13,726 nt of DNA from Desulfobacca acetoxidans (GTDB taxonomy: Bacteria; Desulfobacterota; Desulfobaccia; Desulfobaccales; 0-14-0-80-60-11), in NCBI GenBank assembly GCA_022736495.1, contig DZCR01000085.1, forward strand, positions 1 to 13,726, read 5' to 3'. The notes beneath the pieces were generated by a model, which made no database searches, was not told the origin of the DNA, and was given only the letters and a program-made list of their open reading frames with translations. This document shows, piece after piece, positions 8,475 through 13,726 of this stretch (the first letter of the stretch is position 1; every line of letters begins with the position of its first letter). Made by a program: the position numbers and the translations under genes.

Positions 8475-8864
8475 CTAAAATCTCTCCTGCAGGGAATGGC
8501 GGATTTTGGTGCGCAGGGCCAGGAGCTTGAGGGACTCCTGAATGCAGCCCAGGGAGATATGGAGGGACTGGGAGTCTTCAGATTTGCGGAAGAGACGGTC
8601 CAGGCGGGTCTGCAGGAGGGCCAAATCGTCCAGGTCTGCGGCGAGCTTGGCCTGTTGGGCCTGGTGGTGCTGGTCTTCCAGGTGGCGGCGGAGATGCTTG
8701 GTGTGACGGGAGAGCGCCGAAGGGGAGAGGCCATAGAGGGTCGCCAGGGGGCGTAGGGACGTGCCATTCATCAAGGCGCGGTCGATCTCGGCGAGGGCAG
8801 GGTGGTGGCAGACCGAGCAGAGTCCGGGCCGCAGGCCGGGGGCAGCAGAAATTTTTTTCGGCAT
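8475..8864 (-). CDS. Helix-turn-helix-like protein with N-terminal Cys pair, 129 residues
   Basis: Starts MPKKISAAPGLRPGLCSVC, then has a segment like a helix-turn-helix (SLRPLATLYGLSPSALSRH, about residues 37-56) followed by a charged, Gln/Leu-rich stretch (KHLRRHLEDQHHQAQQ) likely to form a long helix or coiled coil to the end. The CSVC pair lies at about residues 16-19, with His20 and His21 next to it. I choose the ATG at 8864 because AAGGAG (complement of 8873-8878) stands eight bases upstream; the longer frame reaching 9086 has a proline-rich translation of repeat DNA and no such site. Small proteins with a Cys-x2-Cys-HP start and a similar 'LR.LA..YG.S.SAL.RH' segment are found in many genomes as hypothetical DNA-binding proteins, some near phage genes. 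Function unknown. Confidence 0.7.
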   Translation of the reverse strand: MPKKISAAPGLRPGLCSVCHHPALAEIDRALMNGTSLRPLATLYGLSPSALSRHTKHLRRHLEDQHHQAQQAKLAADLDDLALLQTRLDRLFRKSEDSQSLHISLGCIQESLKLLALRTKIRHSLQERF

Positions 8865-9174
8865 GTGGGACACTCCTTGGGGTTTATGTGGCGATGGTAC
8901 CGCTTTGGTGAGACGCGTGTGCCACCTGGTCAGAAGGTTACCCTGGGGAGGGGGCGGAGGGCCAGAATGGATAAAAAGGATGGCGGGGAAATTCCCCCAA
9001 GCCCCCCTTTTTGGGAACGAGGGCAGCCGGAATGGCAAAGGCCAAACCGAGCCTGGCCGGTTTGGCCTGTTATACTCTTTGCTCAAAGCTTTTTTATGCC
9101 CTCACTCTTCCCCTTTCCCACAAGGGGCGAGGGGAATGAGAGGAAAGAACTTTGGCAATCGCTCTCAGGAGCTA
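8865..9174. other. Gap with repeat fragments between the HTH-like and Cache genes
   Basis: No gene is supported. It includes the ribosome-binding site of the HTH-like gene, an inverted pair GGGGAA/TTCCCC at 8985-8997, a fragment TTGGGAACGAGG at 9012-9023 that matches the tail of the double-hairpin repeat at 12236-12263, and a CCCTCAC-type repeat at 9099-9146. Confidence 0.4.
9099..9146. repeat. CCCTCACTC...GGGGCGAGGGGAATGAGAGG palindromic repeat, copy 2
   Basis: C/T-rich half (CCCTCACTCTTCCCCTTTCC) and G/A-rich half (GGGGCGAGGGGAATGAGAGG) form an imperfect hairpin with a short ACAA-containing loop. It lies downstream of the minus-strand Cache gene, so its transcript could carry this fold at the 3' end; no T run follows on that strand. 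Confidence 0.5.
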
Positions 9175-9627
9175 TTACTTATAGGCGCCGCTGCAAATGA
9201 TCACGCCATCGGCCTTCTCAAAGTAGACGGTTTTGGCTTCGACCTTCTTGGTCGTGGGGTTTTCCCACTTGTAGTCGACCCAGCCGCTCCCCTTTTCCTT
9301 GGCCTGTTTGACGATATCCACGGCAAAGAGTTTACCGTCGGCATCTTTCACTGTCATGAAGTCTTTGCCCATTAGTTTGGCATTCGGGTGGGCCACCATC
9401 TTGCCATCGAGATCCAGGACATAGATGTACTGATCGTCTTTGACAAATTCACTTTTGGGTTTGCTGAATTCAGCCAGGGCCTTGTCTTTGCCGTTGGCTT
9501 TGAAATACTCCACGGCTTTCTTGGTCCAGGCTTCGGCGTCCTTAGGGGTGGCGGCGGCAAAGACCTGGGCCGCCAGAAATCCCACTGCCAAGAGAACAAC
9601 AACCAACACCGTCATGGTTTTACGCAT
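9175..9627 (-). CDS. Secreted single-Cache-domain (sCache_2-like) sensor protein
   Basis: 150 residues. A signal peptide (MRKTM, hydrophobic VLVVVLLAVGFLA, likely cleavage after QVFA near residue 24) is followed by one Cache domain filling the rest. Family features seen: YIYVLDLDGKMVAHPNAKLM, GKDFMTVKDADGK, GSGWVDYKWENP and the closing GVIICSGAYK. No second membrane helix, kinase, GGDEF or methyl-accepting region follows, so the product is probably a free periplasmic ligand-binding protein. Ligands of this domain group are often small organic acids, but none can be assigned here. Start: AAGGAGG five bases before the ATG. It is transcribed away from the membrane-protein gene at 9818, and the shared region between them carries a promoter and an inverted repeat. 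Confidence 0.85.
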   Translation of the reverse strand: MRKTMTVLVVVLLAVGFLAAQVFAAATPKDAEAWTKKAVEYFKANGKDKALAEFSKPKSEFVKDDQYIYVLDLDGKMVAHPNAKLMGKDFMTVKDADGKLFAVDIVKQAKEKGSGWVDYKWENPTTKKVEAKTVYFEKADGVIICSGAYK

Positions 9628-9703
9628 TACATCCTCCTTGTTGTAGTTTTTCCGAGTGCATCCGGTCCTTAACGGTAAACCTCTGGAAGCTAAGAGCCCT
9701 CCG

Positions 9704-9728
9704 TATCACCTCCTTGTTTTCGGTGATA
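9704..9728 (-). promoter_or_regulatory. Inverted repeat at the Cache gene transcription start, with a Shine-Dalgarno-like run
   Basis: TATCACC (9704-9710) and GGTGATA (9722-9728) form a perfect 7-base inverted repeat with an 11-base spacer. On the minus strand the second half reads AAGGAGGTGAT, the ideal Shine-Dalgarno string, but no start codon follows at normal distance. It lies about where transcription from the neighbouring promoter would begin, so it could be an operator or a 5' mRNA hairpin. Confidence 0.4.
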
Positions 9729-9731
9729 TCC

Positions 9732-9760
9732 ACATTAATAATCTAAAACGCATCTGTCAA
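9732..9760 (-). promoter_or_regulatory. Candidate sigma70 promoter of the Cache gene
   Basis: On the minus strand a perfect TTGACA (9760-9755) is followed after 17 bases by TAATGT (9737-9732, 3 of 6). The region is AT-rich. Transcription would start near 9725, about 98 bases before the ATG. Confidence 0.45.
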
Positions 9761-9817
9761 ATAGTTAAGTAACGTTATAAAATAATTATTATAAAAAATC
9801 GCGTCGAAAGGCAGGCC

Positions 9818-10480
9818 ATGAGTCCAGATCCCCTTGCCACGGTGTTGCAGACGGTTAAAGACTTTCTTACCGAGGCCAGGGTGGTGCTGCGGCATCCCTG
9901 GAGCTTTCCGGAGCGGCTGGGGCTGGGCGCGGACAATCTGTTCGGTAAAGGGACGGGGTTTGTGGTCCTGGCCAGCGCGGTGACGTATCTGCTGTGCATT
10001 CCGGTCTTCTTAGCGCACGACATGGCGGTGAGCAAGGGGGTCATGGTGCTCCTGCGTATCGTGGGGTTGTATGGCTTCGGGCTGGCGCTGCACCTGGTGT
10101 TGAAGCTGCTGGGGAGCCGGGGCGTGACGCTCAAAGAGACTCTGGGCCTGTACGGCTACCAGTTGGGGTTCCAGACGGTTGCTTCTACCCTGCTGATGTA
10201 CCCGTCGTATCTGGCTTATAAACAGATGGCGCAGTTGGCCTTGGGCGGGCAGGAGGTGGCGCCGCTTCCGCTTGATTCCCTCCTCAACTTTCTGGCGACG
10301 ATGATCATCATAACGGTGTGGGCGGCCGTGGCCATGGTGCCCATGTATGCCCGGTACCATCATCTGGCCAGATGGGGCAAGACCAGGGTGGCCGTCGCCT
10401 TTGTGATGGCGTTCGTCATCTGCTGGCCGGTCTTCTCCTGGGTACTGCCCTGGCTGTATAAGGTGGGGAAGTTTTTATAA
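9818..10480 (+). CDS. Five-helix membrane protein, Yip1-like
   Basis: 220 residues. Hydrophobic segments at about 46-66, 73-97, 112-133, 155-177 and 191-214 predict five membrane helices after a soluble N-terminal stretch of 40 residues (LATVLQTVKDFLTEARVVL, then HPWSFPERL). Length, the 'hPw.f' start and the helix layout resemble bacterial Yip1-domain membrane proteins, whose role is unknown; the match is by pattern only. The ATG at 9818 has a weak purine run (AAAGGCAGG) upstream. The gene is divergent from the Cache gene with 190 bases between. It ends before the promoter of the antitoxin gene with no clear terminator. Confidence 0.65.
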   Translation: MSPDPLATVLQTVKDFLTEARVVLRHPWSFPERLGLGADNLFGKGTGFVVLASAVTYLLCIPVFLAHDMAVSKGVMVLLRIVGLYGFGLALHLVLKLLGSRGVTLKETLGLYGYQLGFQTVASTLLMYPSYLAYKQMAQLALGGQEVAPLPLDSLLNFLATMIIITVWAAVAMVPMYARYHHLARWGKTRVAVAFVMAFVICWPVFSWVLPWLYKVGKFL

Positions 10481-10500
10481 AAGGATGGGGGGAAAGGGCG

Positions 10501-10554
10501 AAAGGGGTTGGAATTGGCTAAGAATTTGACAGTCTAAGGTGATTGTCTTAACAT
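10501..10554 (+). promoter_or_regulatory. Promoter of the antitoxin/RelE pair, copy A of a duplicated cassette
   Basis: TTGACA (10526-10531), 17-base spacer, TAACAT (10549-10554, 4 of 6). The 32 bases 10501-10532 match 11349-11380 at 29 positions, and TTAACATG with GCAA shortly after is also shared. Confidence 0.6.
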
Positions 10555-10583
10555 GAGGGCAAGAAGGGATGGAGGATATTCAG

Positions 10584-10784
10584 ATGATTACGGAAGAAGC
10601 CAAAGCGGAAGTTTTCTGGCTGGCTTTTAAGGGGTTGCCCAAGAAAGAGCAGCAATTAGTGGTGCAGAAATTGCTGCAAGACCGGGAATTTATCGAAGAC
10701 TTAATGGATATCGCCACCATCGAACAACGGCGCTCCGAACCTTCCCGGTCTTTGGAAGAATATCTGGCGGAACAAGAGGGATAA
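10584..10784 (+). CDS. Antitoxin-like protein of a RelE/ParE pair
   Basis: 66 residues starting MITEEAKAEVFWLAFKGLPK and ending LEEYLAEQEG. It is acidic, likely all helical, with a conserved-looking tail (IEQRRSEPSRSLEEYLAE) of the kind found in small antitoxins that wrap a RelE-type toxin. I choose the ATG at 10584 because GGAGG at 10571-10575 is eight bases upstream; the in-frame ATG at 10569 overlaps that site. The toxin gene begins nine bases after its stop. Such antitoxins usually bind the toxin and repress their own promoter; neither is shown here. Identity as antitoxin rests mainly on the neighbour. Confidence 0.75.
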   Translation: MITEEAKAEVFWLAFKGLPKKEQQLVVQKLLQDREFIEDLMDIATIEQRRSEPSRSLEEYLAEQEG

Positions 10785-10793
10785 GAGCCGTCC

Positions 10794-11054
10794 ATGCCTT
10801 ATTTGGTTCATCTAAAAAGGTCGGCGGAGAAGGAGCTGGCGGGTTTGCCGCGAGAGGTACAGCGCAAGATCATTAAGCGGCTGTTGAACTTGAAAGATAA
10901 TCCTCGCCCTCCTGCGTGTAAGAAATTAGGGGGAGGGGAGAGATACCGCCTGAGAGTGGGCGATTATCGGGTGCTGTACACTATTGACGATGCCTTGCAG
11001 AAGATAGAAGTGAGCGCCGTGGGCCATCGTCGGGAGGTTTATCGGCAGGATTGA
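10794..11054 (+). CDS. RelE/ParE-family toxin
   Basis: 86 residues, typical length. Begins MPYLVHLKRSAEKELAGLP, continues with the paired-helix region (EVQRKIIKRLLNLKDNPRPP) and has the family core GGGERYRLRVGDYRVLYTI followed by GHRREVY. RelE relatives cut mRNA in the ribosome and ParE relatives act on DNA gyrase; the sequence resembles the RelE-like group with basic residues (Arg, Lys) and a C-terminal His-Arg-Arg, but the target cannot be decided. It lies nine bases after the antitoxin gene with only a weak ribosome-binding site, suggesting coupled translation. Confidence 0.88.
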   Translation: MPYLVHLKRSAEKELAGLPREVQRKIIKRLLNLKDNPRPPACKKLGGGERYRLRVGDYRVLYTIDDALQKIEVSAVGHRREVYRQD

Positions 11055-11060
11055 GGATAA

Positions 11061-11085
11061 GGCGGGGGGCAGTGCCCGCCCTACA
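11061..11085. repeat. GGCGGG...CAGTGCCCGCCCTACA palindromic repeat, copy 1
   Basis: GGCGGG (11061-11066) and CCCGCC (11075-11080) are inverted. The right part CAGTGCCCGCCCTACA is nearly the same as at 12337-12352 (CAATGCCCGCCCTACA). It lies in the gap between two convergent genes, RelE and HicB. Confidence 0.6.
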
Positions 11086-11089
11086 CTTG

Positions 11090-11281
11090 CTAAGATGTTG
11101 CGGAGGGAATTTCCTGGCCTTGCTGCTGGTAAGCCAGGATCATTTTGTTTAAGGCGTCCCGGAGTTGAGCGCGGCAGTCTTCCAAGTCCCGGCCTTCGGT
11201 GAGGACTTCGGGCCATTCGATCAACTGGCCCAGGTAGCCCGAGGGAATCTTGGTATATTTGGCGGTGAAATTGATCAACAT
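11090..11281 (-). CDS. HicB-like antitoxin, apparently solitary
   Basis: 63 residues, MLINFTAKYTKIPSGYLGQL then IEWPEVLTEGRDLEDCRAQLRDAL. This is the small HicB fold: a strand-rich front (Y..GYLG...E.PE..T.G) followed by a helix with EDC..QLRDAL. HicB proteins bind and block the mRNA-cutting toxin HicA, usually encoded next to them. No HicA-like frame is seen on either side: 11055-11089 is too short, and 11282-11429 holds only the promoter of the next operon. The start is at 11281, where translation matches the family; the longer frame to 11431 is a translation of promoter DNA. A weak site (AGGA) precedes it, and TATTATTATAAA upstream may be its -10 region. Confidence 0.8.
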   Translation of the reverse strand: MLINFTAKYTKIPSGYLGQLIEWPEVLTEGRDLEDCRAQLRDALNKMILAYQQQGQEIPSATS

Positions 11282-11348
11282 GGCGGATTCCTGTTTATAA
11301 TAATACCACAGAAAGCCGGGGGGCGAAAAGGGGAAAAGGCAAGTAGGG

Positions 11349-11403
11349 AAAGGGGTTGGAATCGGGAAAGAATTTGACAGAAGGGCGGTAATTATTTTAA
11401 CAT
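11349..11403 (+). promoter_or_regulatory. Promoter of the DUF4160-DUF2442 pair, copy B of a duplicated cassette
   Basis: TTGACA (11374-11379), 18-base spacer, TAACAT (11398-11403). The 32 bases 11349-11380 match 10501-10532 at 29 positions. The gene start at 11430 follows by 26 bases. Confidence 0.6.
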
Positions 11404-11429
11404 GGGTGCAAAGGTAGGCGGGGGAACAC

Positions 11430-11690
11430 ATGCCGGAGATTTGCCGGTTCTATGGTATAATTATTGCTATGTTTTATGGGGACCACAACCCGCCCCATTT
11501 CCATGCCCGCTATGGGGACGATAAGATTACTATAAAGATCGCAGACTTTTCGGTGCTGGAAGGGAACTTACCGCCCAGGGCCTTTGGACTGGTCATGGAG
11601 TGGGCCGTCAGGCATCAAGCGGAATTATGGCAAAATTGGCAATTGTGCCAAGCTCATCAAGCCCTGGTGTCTATTCAGCCTATAGAATAA
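11430..11690 (+). CDS. DUF4160 family protein (toxin-antitoxin-like pair)
   Basis: 86 residues with the full family pattern: MPEICRFYGIIIAMFYGDHN, then PPHFHARYG, a strand-rich middle, LEGNLPPRAFGLVMEWAVRH and a closing ELWQNWQ. The histidine cluster DHNPPHFH is the hallmark of DUF4160. Function is not established; these genes sit very often directly before DUF2442 genes and have been suggested to form toxin-antitoxin-like pairs. The ATG follows a GGCGGGGGAA run. The next gene starts 11 bases after the stop. Confidence 0.88.
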   Translation: MPEICRFYGIIIAMFYGDHNPPHFHARYGDDKITIKIADFSVLEGNLPPRAFGLVMEWAVRHQAELWQNWQLCQAHQALVSIQPIE

Positions 11691-11701
11691 CAGGTGAATC
11701 C

Positions 11702-11995
11702 ATGTATTACGATGTGACCGCAGTGAAATATGTTGAAGATTACCGGCTGGAAATTACCTTCGCAAACGGCAGGTCGGGAGTGGTGGATTTTCGCAACTAC
11801 ATTAAGAAAGGCGGTGTATTTGCCCAATTAGCCGAGCCGGGATTTTTCCGGAAGGTCTCCATTAATCGGGACTTGGGGGTGATCACCTGGGGGAATAAAG
11901 TGGACCTGGCCCCGGAGGTCCTGTACGCCGAGGCCACCGGGGAGCCGCTCCCCGCCTGGATGGAGACTGAGGCAGAGATAAAGAAAACCGCTTAG
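11702..11995 (+). CDS. DUF2442 family protein
   Basis: 97 residues, MYYDVTAVKYVEDYRLEITF, then NGRSGVVDFRNYIKKGGVFAQL, FFRKVSIN, and LGVITWGNKVDLAPEVLY, all matching the DUF2442 pattern; it ends with a short charged tail. The start at 11702 is chosen over a longer overlapping frame (11600) because the family begins here and AGGTG precedes it. It is the partner gene of the DUF4160 protein upstream in one operon. Function unknown; one structural suggestion for the family is a DNA-binding or antitoxin role. Confidence 0.87.
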   Translation: MYYDVTAVKYVEDYRLEITFANGRSGVVDFRNYIKKGGVFAQLAEPGFFRKVSINRDLGVITWGNKVDLAPEVLYAEATGEPLPAWMETEAEIKKTA

Positions 11996-12206
11996 GGAAG
12001 AAGCAAACGTAGGTTTTTTGAGAGCTCAAGCTGTGGGTGGTGTTAAAGCATTAAGGAGGAGCGGTAGTAAATATTTGGGGCCGCGTCAAGTAAGTAACTT
12101 AACCTTGCGTAATATTAGTAGATTTCACGTGCATCCGATGTTCAGGGCTCATTTGGGAATGAAGGAATCCAAGGAAAAGACAGCTTAATTAAAATGCTTA
12201 AAAGGT
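11996..12206. other. Gap after the DUF2442 gene
   Basis: No gene or RNA is recognisable. AAGGAGGAGCGG (12053-12064) looks like a ribosome-binding site but is followed by stop codons in the frames it could serve. No clear terminator follows the DUF2442 gene. Confidence 0.35.
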
Positions 12207-12263
12207 GCCCAAGCAGAGCTTGGGCGAAAAATGGCGTTCCCAAGCCGGAGCTTGGGAACGAGG
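12207..12263. repeat. Double-hairpin repeat, copy 1
   Basis: First hairpin GCCCAAGC-AGA-GCTTGGGC (12207-12225, 8 pairs). After 10 bases a second one, GTTCCCAAGC-CGGA-GCTTGGGAAC (12236-12259, 10 pairs), followed by GAGG. The same two-part layout recurs at 12657-12713. Confidence 0.8.
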
Positions 12264-12330
12264 ATGAGGGGGAGGAGTGACGCCAACCCCAACCCTCCAC
12301 AACCAAGGGGGCGGGAGTTATGAGGAAGAT

Positions 12331-12352
12331 GGCGGGCAATGCCCGCCCTACA
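12331..12352. repeat. GGCGGGC-AAT-GCCCGCC palindromic repeat, copy 2
   Basis: Perfect 7-base stem with a 3-base loop (12331-12347), followed by CTACA. Related to 11061-11085. Both copies share the right half and the CTACA tail. Confidence 0.65.
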
Positions 12353-12360
12353 TTAAATCT

Positions 12361-12405
12361 CTGACCCCTGATCCGGTCCCTCACTTTTGGCCACTGACCC
12401 CTGAT
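12361..12405. repeat. Short direct repeat CTGACCCCTGAT
   Basis: CTGACCCCTGAT occurs at 12361-12372 and again at 12394-12405, a 33-base period. Only two units; no function is apparent. Confidence 0.45.
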
Positions 12406-12471
12406 AACTTTGCTCTAAAAAAGCCCTTGCCTTTGGATTCTGATTTGGTATCATTAATTGGTTAAGCGTCG

Positions 12472-12497
12472 GGCCGGGAGGCGAGCGTTTCCCGGCC
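12472..12497. repeat. Inverted repeat GGCCGGGA/TCCCGGCC
   Basis: Perfect 8-base arms (12472-12479, 12490-12497) with a 10-base spacer GGCGAGCGTT; the spacer word GGCGAGCGTT recurs about 12586-12595. Confidence 0.5.
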
Positions 12498-12613
12498 ATA
12501 GCTTTGCAGGGAGGATGGCGCTGGCAGGGCCGTTGCCCCGACGGACGCAAGGTCCGGTGACTGGGTGAGGAAAATTGCGATGGCCGGCGAGCGTTGAGAA
12601 ATCCCCGCTCACT

Positions 12614-12630
12614 CCCCTTTGATAAAGGGG
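12614..12630. repeat. Inverted repeat CCCCTTT-GAT-AAAGGGG
   Basis: Perfect 7-base stem with a 3-base loop (12614-12630), a common short hairpin type in intergenic DNA. Confidence 0.5.
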
Positions 12631-12656
12631 GGTGTAAGGAAAATGGGGAATAAGGA

Positions 12657-12713
12657 GTCCAAGCGGAGCTTGGACGGAAAGTGAGCGTCCCCAAGCGGGA
12701 GCTTGGGGACGAG
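12657..12713. repeat. Double-hairpin repeat, copy 2
   Basis: First hairpin GTCCAAGC-GGA-GCTTGGAC (12657-12675), 11-base gap, second hairpin GTCCCCAAGC-GGGA-GCTTGGGGAC (12687-12710), then GAG. Compared with copy 1, stem bases differ in pairs (GCCC/GGGC to GTCC/GGAC; GTTCCC/GGGAAC to GTCCCC/GGGGAC) so pairing is kept. Confidence 0.8.
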
Positions 12714-12730
12714 AAGAGAAGGATAAGGCG

Positions 12731-12750
12731 CACAGGCTGGAAAGCCTGTG
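12731..12750. repeat. Inverted repeat CACAGGCT/AGCCTGTG
   Basis: 8-base arms (12731-12738, 12743-12750) with a GGAA spacer, about 20 bases after the second double-hairpin repeat. Confidence 0.6.
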
Positions 12751-12781
12751 TGGCCAAGCAAGGAGCACCCCCGCACCCTGA

Positions 12782-12805
12782 CCCTCTCCCCCGCGGGGGA
12801 GAGGG
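12782..12805. repeat. 24-base perfect palindrome of the CCCTCTCCCC type, copy 3
   Basis: CCCTCTCCCCC (12782-12792), central GC, GGGGGAGAGGG (12795-12805). Same style as 8418-8447 and 9099-9146. Further weak inverted repeats (CCCTCC/GGAGGG 12831-12846 and GGGAGT/ACTCCC 12844-12860) follow. Confidence 0.65.
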
Positions 12806-12890
12806 GAAAAGATGAGATTCCAACCATCCCCCCTCCAGGGGGAGGGAGTAAAAGACTCCCCTAAAGGTAAAGATTTCTCAGAACGGGGGG

Positions 12891-12919
12891 TTGACAGGGC
12901 CGGGGGGTTGGGTTATAGA
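12891..12919 (+). promoter_or_regulatory. rRNA operon promoter P1
   Basis: TTGACA (12891-12896), 17-base spacer, TATAGA (12914-12919, 4 of 6). The core GGGGTTGACAGGGCCGGG is shared with P2. Confidence 0.6.
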
Positions 12920-12983
12920 TTGTTGTTGCCCTGGCAACCGGCAAAACAGCCTGGCGGCGCAGAAAAAAATCTGCATCGAGGGG

Positions 12984-13012
12984 TTGACAGGGCCGGGAAG
13001 CTGGGTTACAAA
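12984..13012 (+). promoter_or_regulatory. rRNA operon promoter P2
   Basis: TTGACA (12984-12989), 17-base spacer, TACAAA (13007-13012, 4 of 6). Same core as P1, 93 bases downstream of it. Confidence 0.6.
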
Positions 13013-13071
13013 GACAGATGCCGCTGGGGGCGGGAAGCACAAAAGAAACGCACGGCGCTCTGAGAAAGAAC

Positions 13072-13099
13072 TTGACAGCGGCAAAAAAGCAGTTATAAT
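13072..13099 (+). promoter_or_regulatory. rRNA operon promoter P3
   Basis: Perfect TTGACA (13072-13077) and perfect TATAAT (13094-13099) with a 16-base spacer; the strongest promoter of the window. Transcription would start near 13106, about 60 bases before the 16S gene. Confidence 0.85.
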
Positions 13100-13115
13100 T
13101 TTAAGCAGCGAAACT

Positions 13116-13128
13116 TGCTCTTTGAAAA
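13116..13128 (+). promoter_or_regulatory. boxA-like rRNA antitermination site
   Basis: TGCTCTTTGAAAA resembles the boxA sequence bound by NusB/S10 in rRNA leaders. A short hairpin CCCG-AGTG-CGGG follows at 13141-13152 (boxA normally comes after boxB, so this is only a stem). Confidence 0.65.
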
Positions 13129-13165
13129 CTAAATAGTGAGCCCGAGTGCGGGAAAACTCCAAGTA

Positions 13166-13726
<561 letters not shown>

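Noticed and set aside
7874..8767. 297-codon minus-strand frame
   Set aside because: Low-complexity Pro/Ser-rich translation crossing a terminator, the zinc-ribbon gene and part of the HTH-like gene in a different frame.
8865..9086. N-terminal extension of the HTH-like gene to 9086
   Set aside because: Proline-rich translation of repeat DNA; the internal ATG at 8864 has the ribosome-binding site and begins the recognisable part.
9628..9817. Riboswitch before the Cache gene
   Set aside because: Only one simple hairpin is seen; no conserved riboswitch core could be recognised.
12353..12823. 156-codon minus-strand frame in the repeat region
   Set aside because: Built from the palindromic repeats; composition is low-complexity and no start signal is visible.
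12207..12860. CRISPR array
   Set aside because: Repeats are of several different palindromic families with irregular spacing and no uniform spacers; no cas genes.

Overview
The window ends inside the 5' part of a 16S rRNA gene (from about 13166). Its early V1-V4 sequence, the selenocysteine-containing NAD-linked formate dehydrogenase and the general gene style suggest an anaerobic bacterium of the former Deltaproteobacteria (Desulfobacterota), perhaps near the Desulfobacca/Syntrophobacter side. The taxonomic placement is from memory, not a search.

Layout. 83-1032 (minus): a predicted beta-barrel outer-membrane protein broken by one frameshift. 1341-5898 (plus): a two-gene operon for a soluble NAD-dependent formate dehydrogenase. 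The catalytic subunit FdhA is read through an in-frame UGA at 2397-2399 as selenocysteine; a bacterial SECIS hairpin directly follows. FdhB is a NuoE-NuoF fusion. A strong terminator closes the operon at 5967-5993. 6264-7718: a monofunctional haem catalase with its own promoter. 7899-8078: a 59-residue zinc-ribbon-like protein, followed by a strong terminator. 8475-8864 (minus): a small helix-turn-helix-like protein. 9175-9627 (minus): a secreted single-Cache-domain protein. 9818-10480 (plus): a five-helix, possibly Yip1-like, membrane protein.

10501-11995 is a small toxin-antitoxin-like island: an antitoxin/RelE-ParE pair, an apparently solitary HicB-like gene in the opposite direction, and a DUF4160-DUF2442 pair. 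The two plus-strand pairs are preceded by near-identical promoter segments.

11996-13165 has no convincing gene. It is a dense collection of short palindromic repeats of several families, including a two-hairpin element present twice with compensating base changes. It then becomes a ribosomal RNA control region with three consecutive sigma70-type promoters, the first two sharing a repeated core, a boxA-like antitermination site and the 16S gene.

How the genes work together: FdhA and FdhB would interconvert formate and CO2 with NAD(H), as used by acetogens and sulfate reducers in formate metabolism or the methyl branch of the Wood-Ljungdahl pathway. The catalase would handle peroxide stress. 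The remaining genes are mainly accessory. No single obviously new multi-gene system is visible; the best leads are the shared promoter cassette of the toxin-antitoxin-like island, the solitary HicB gene and the covarying double-hairpin repeat.
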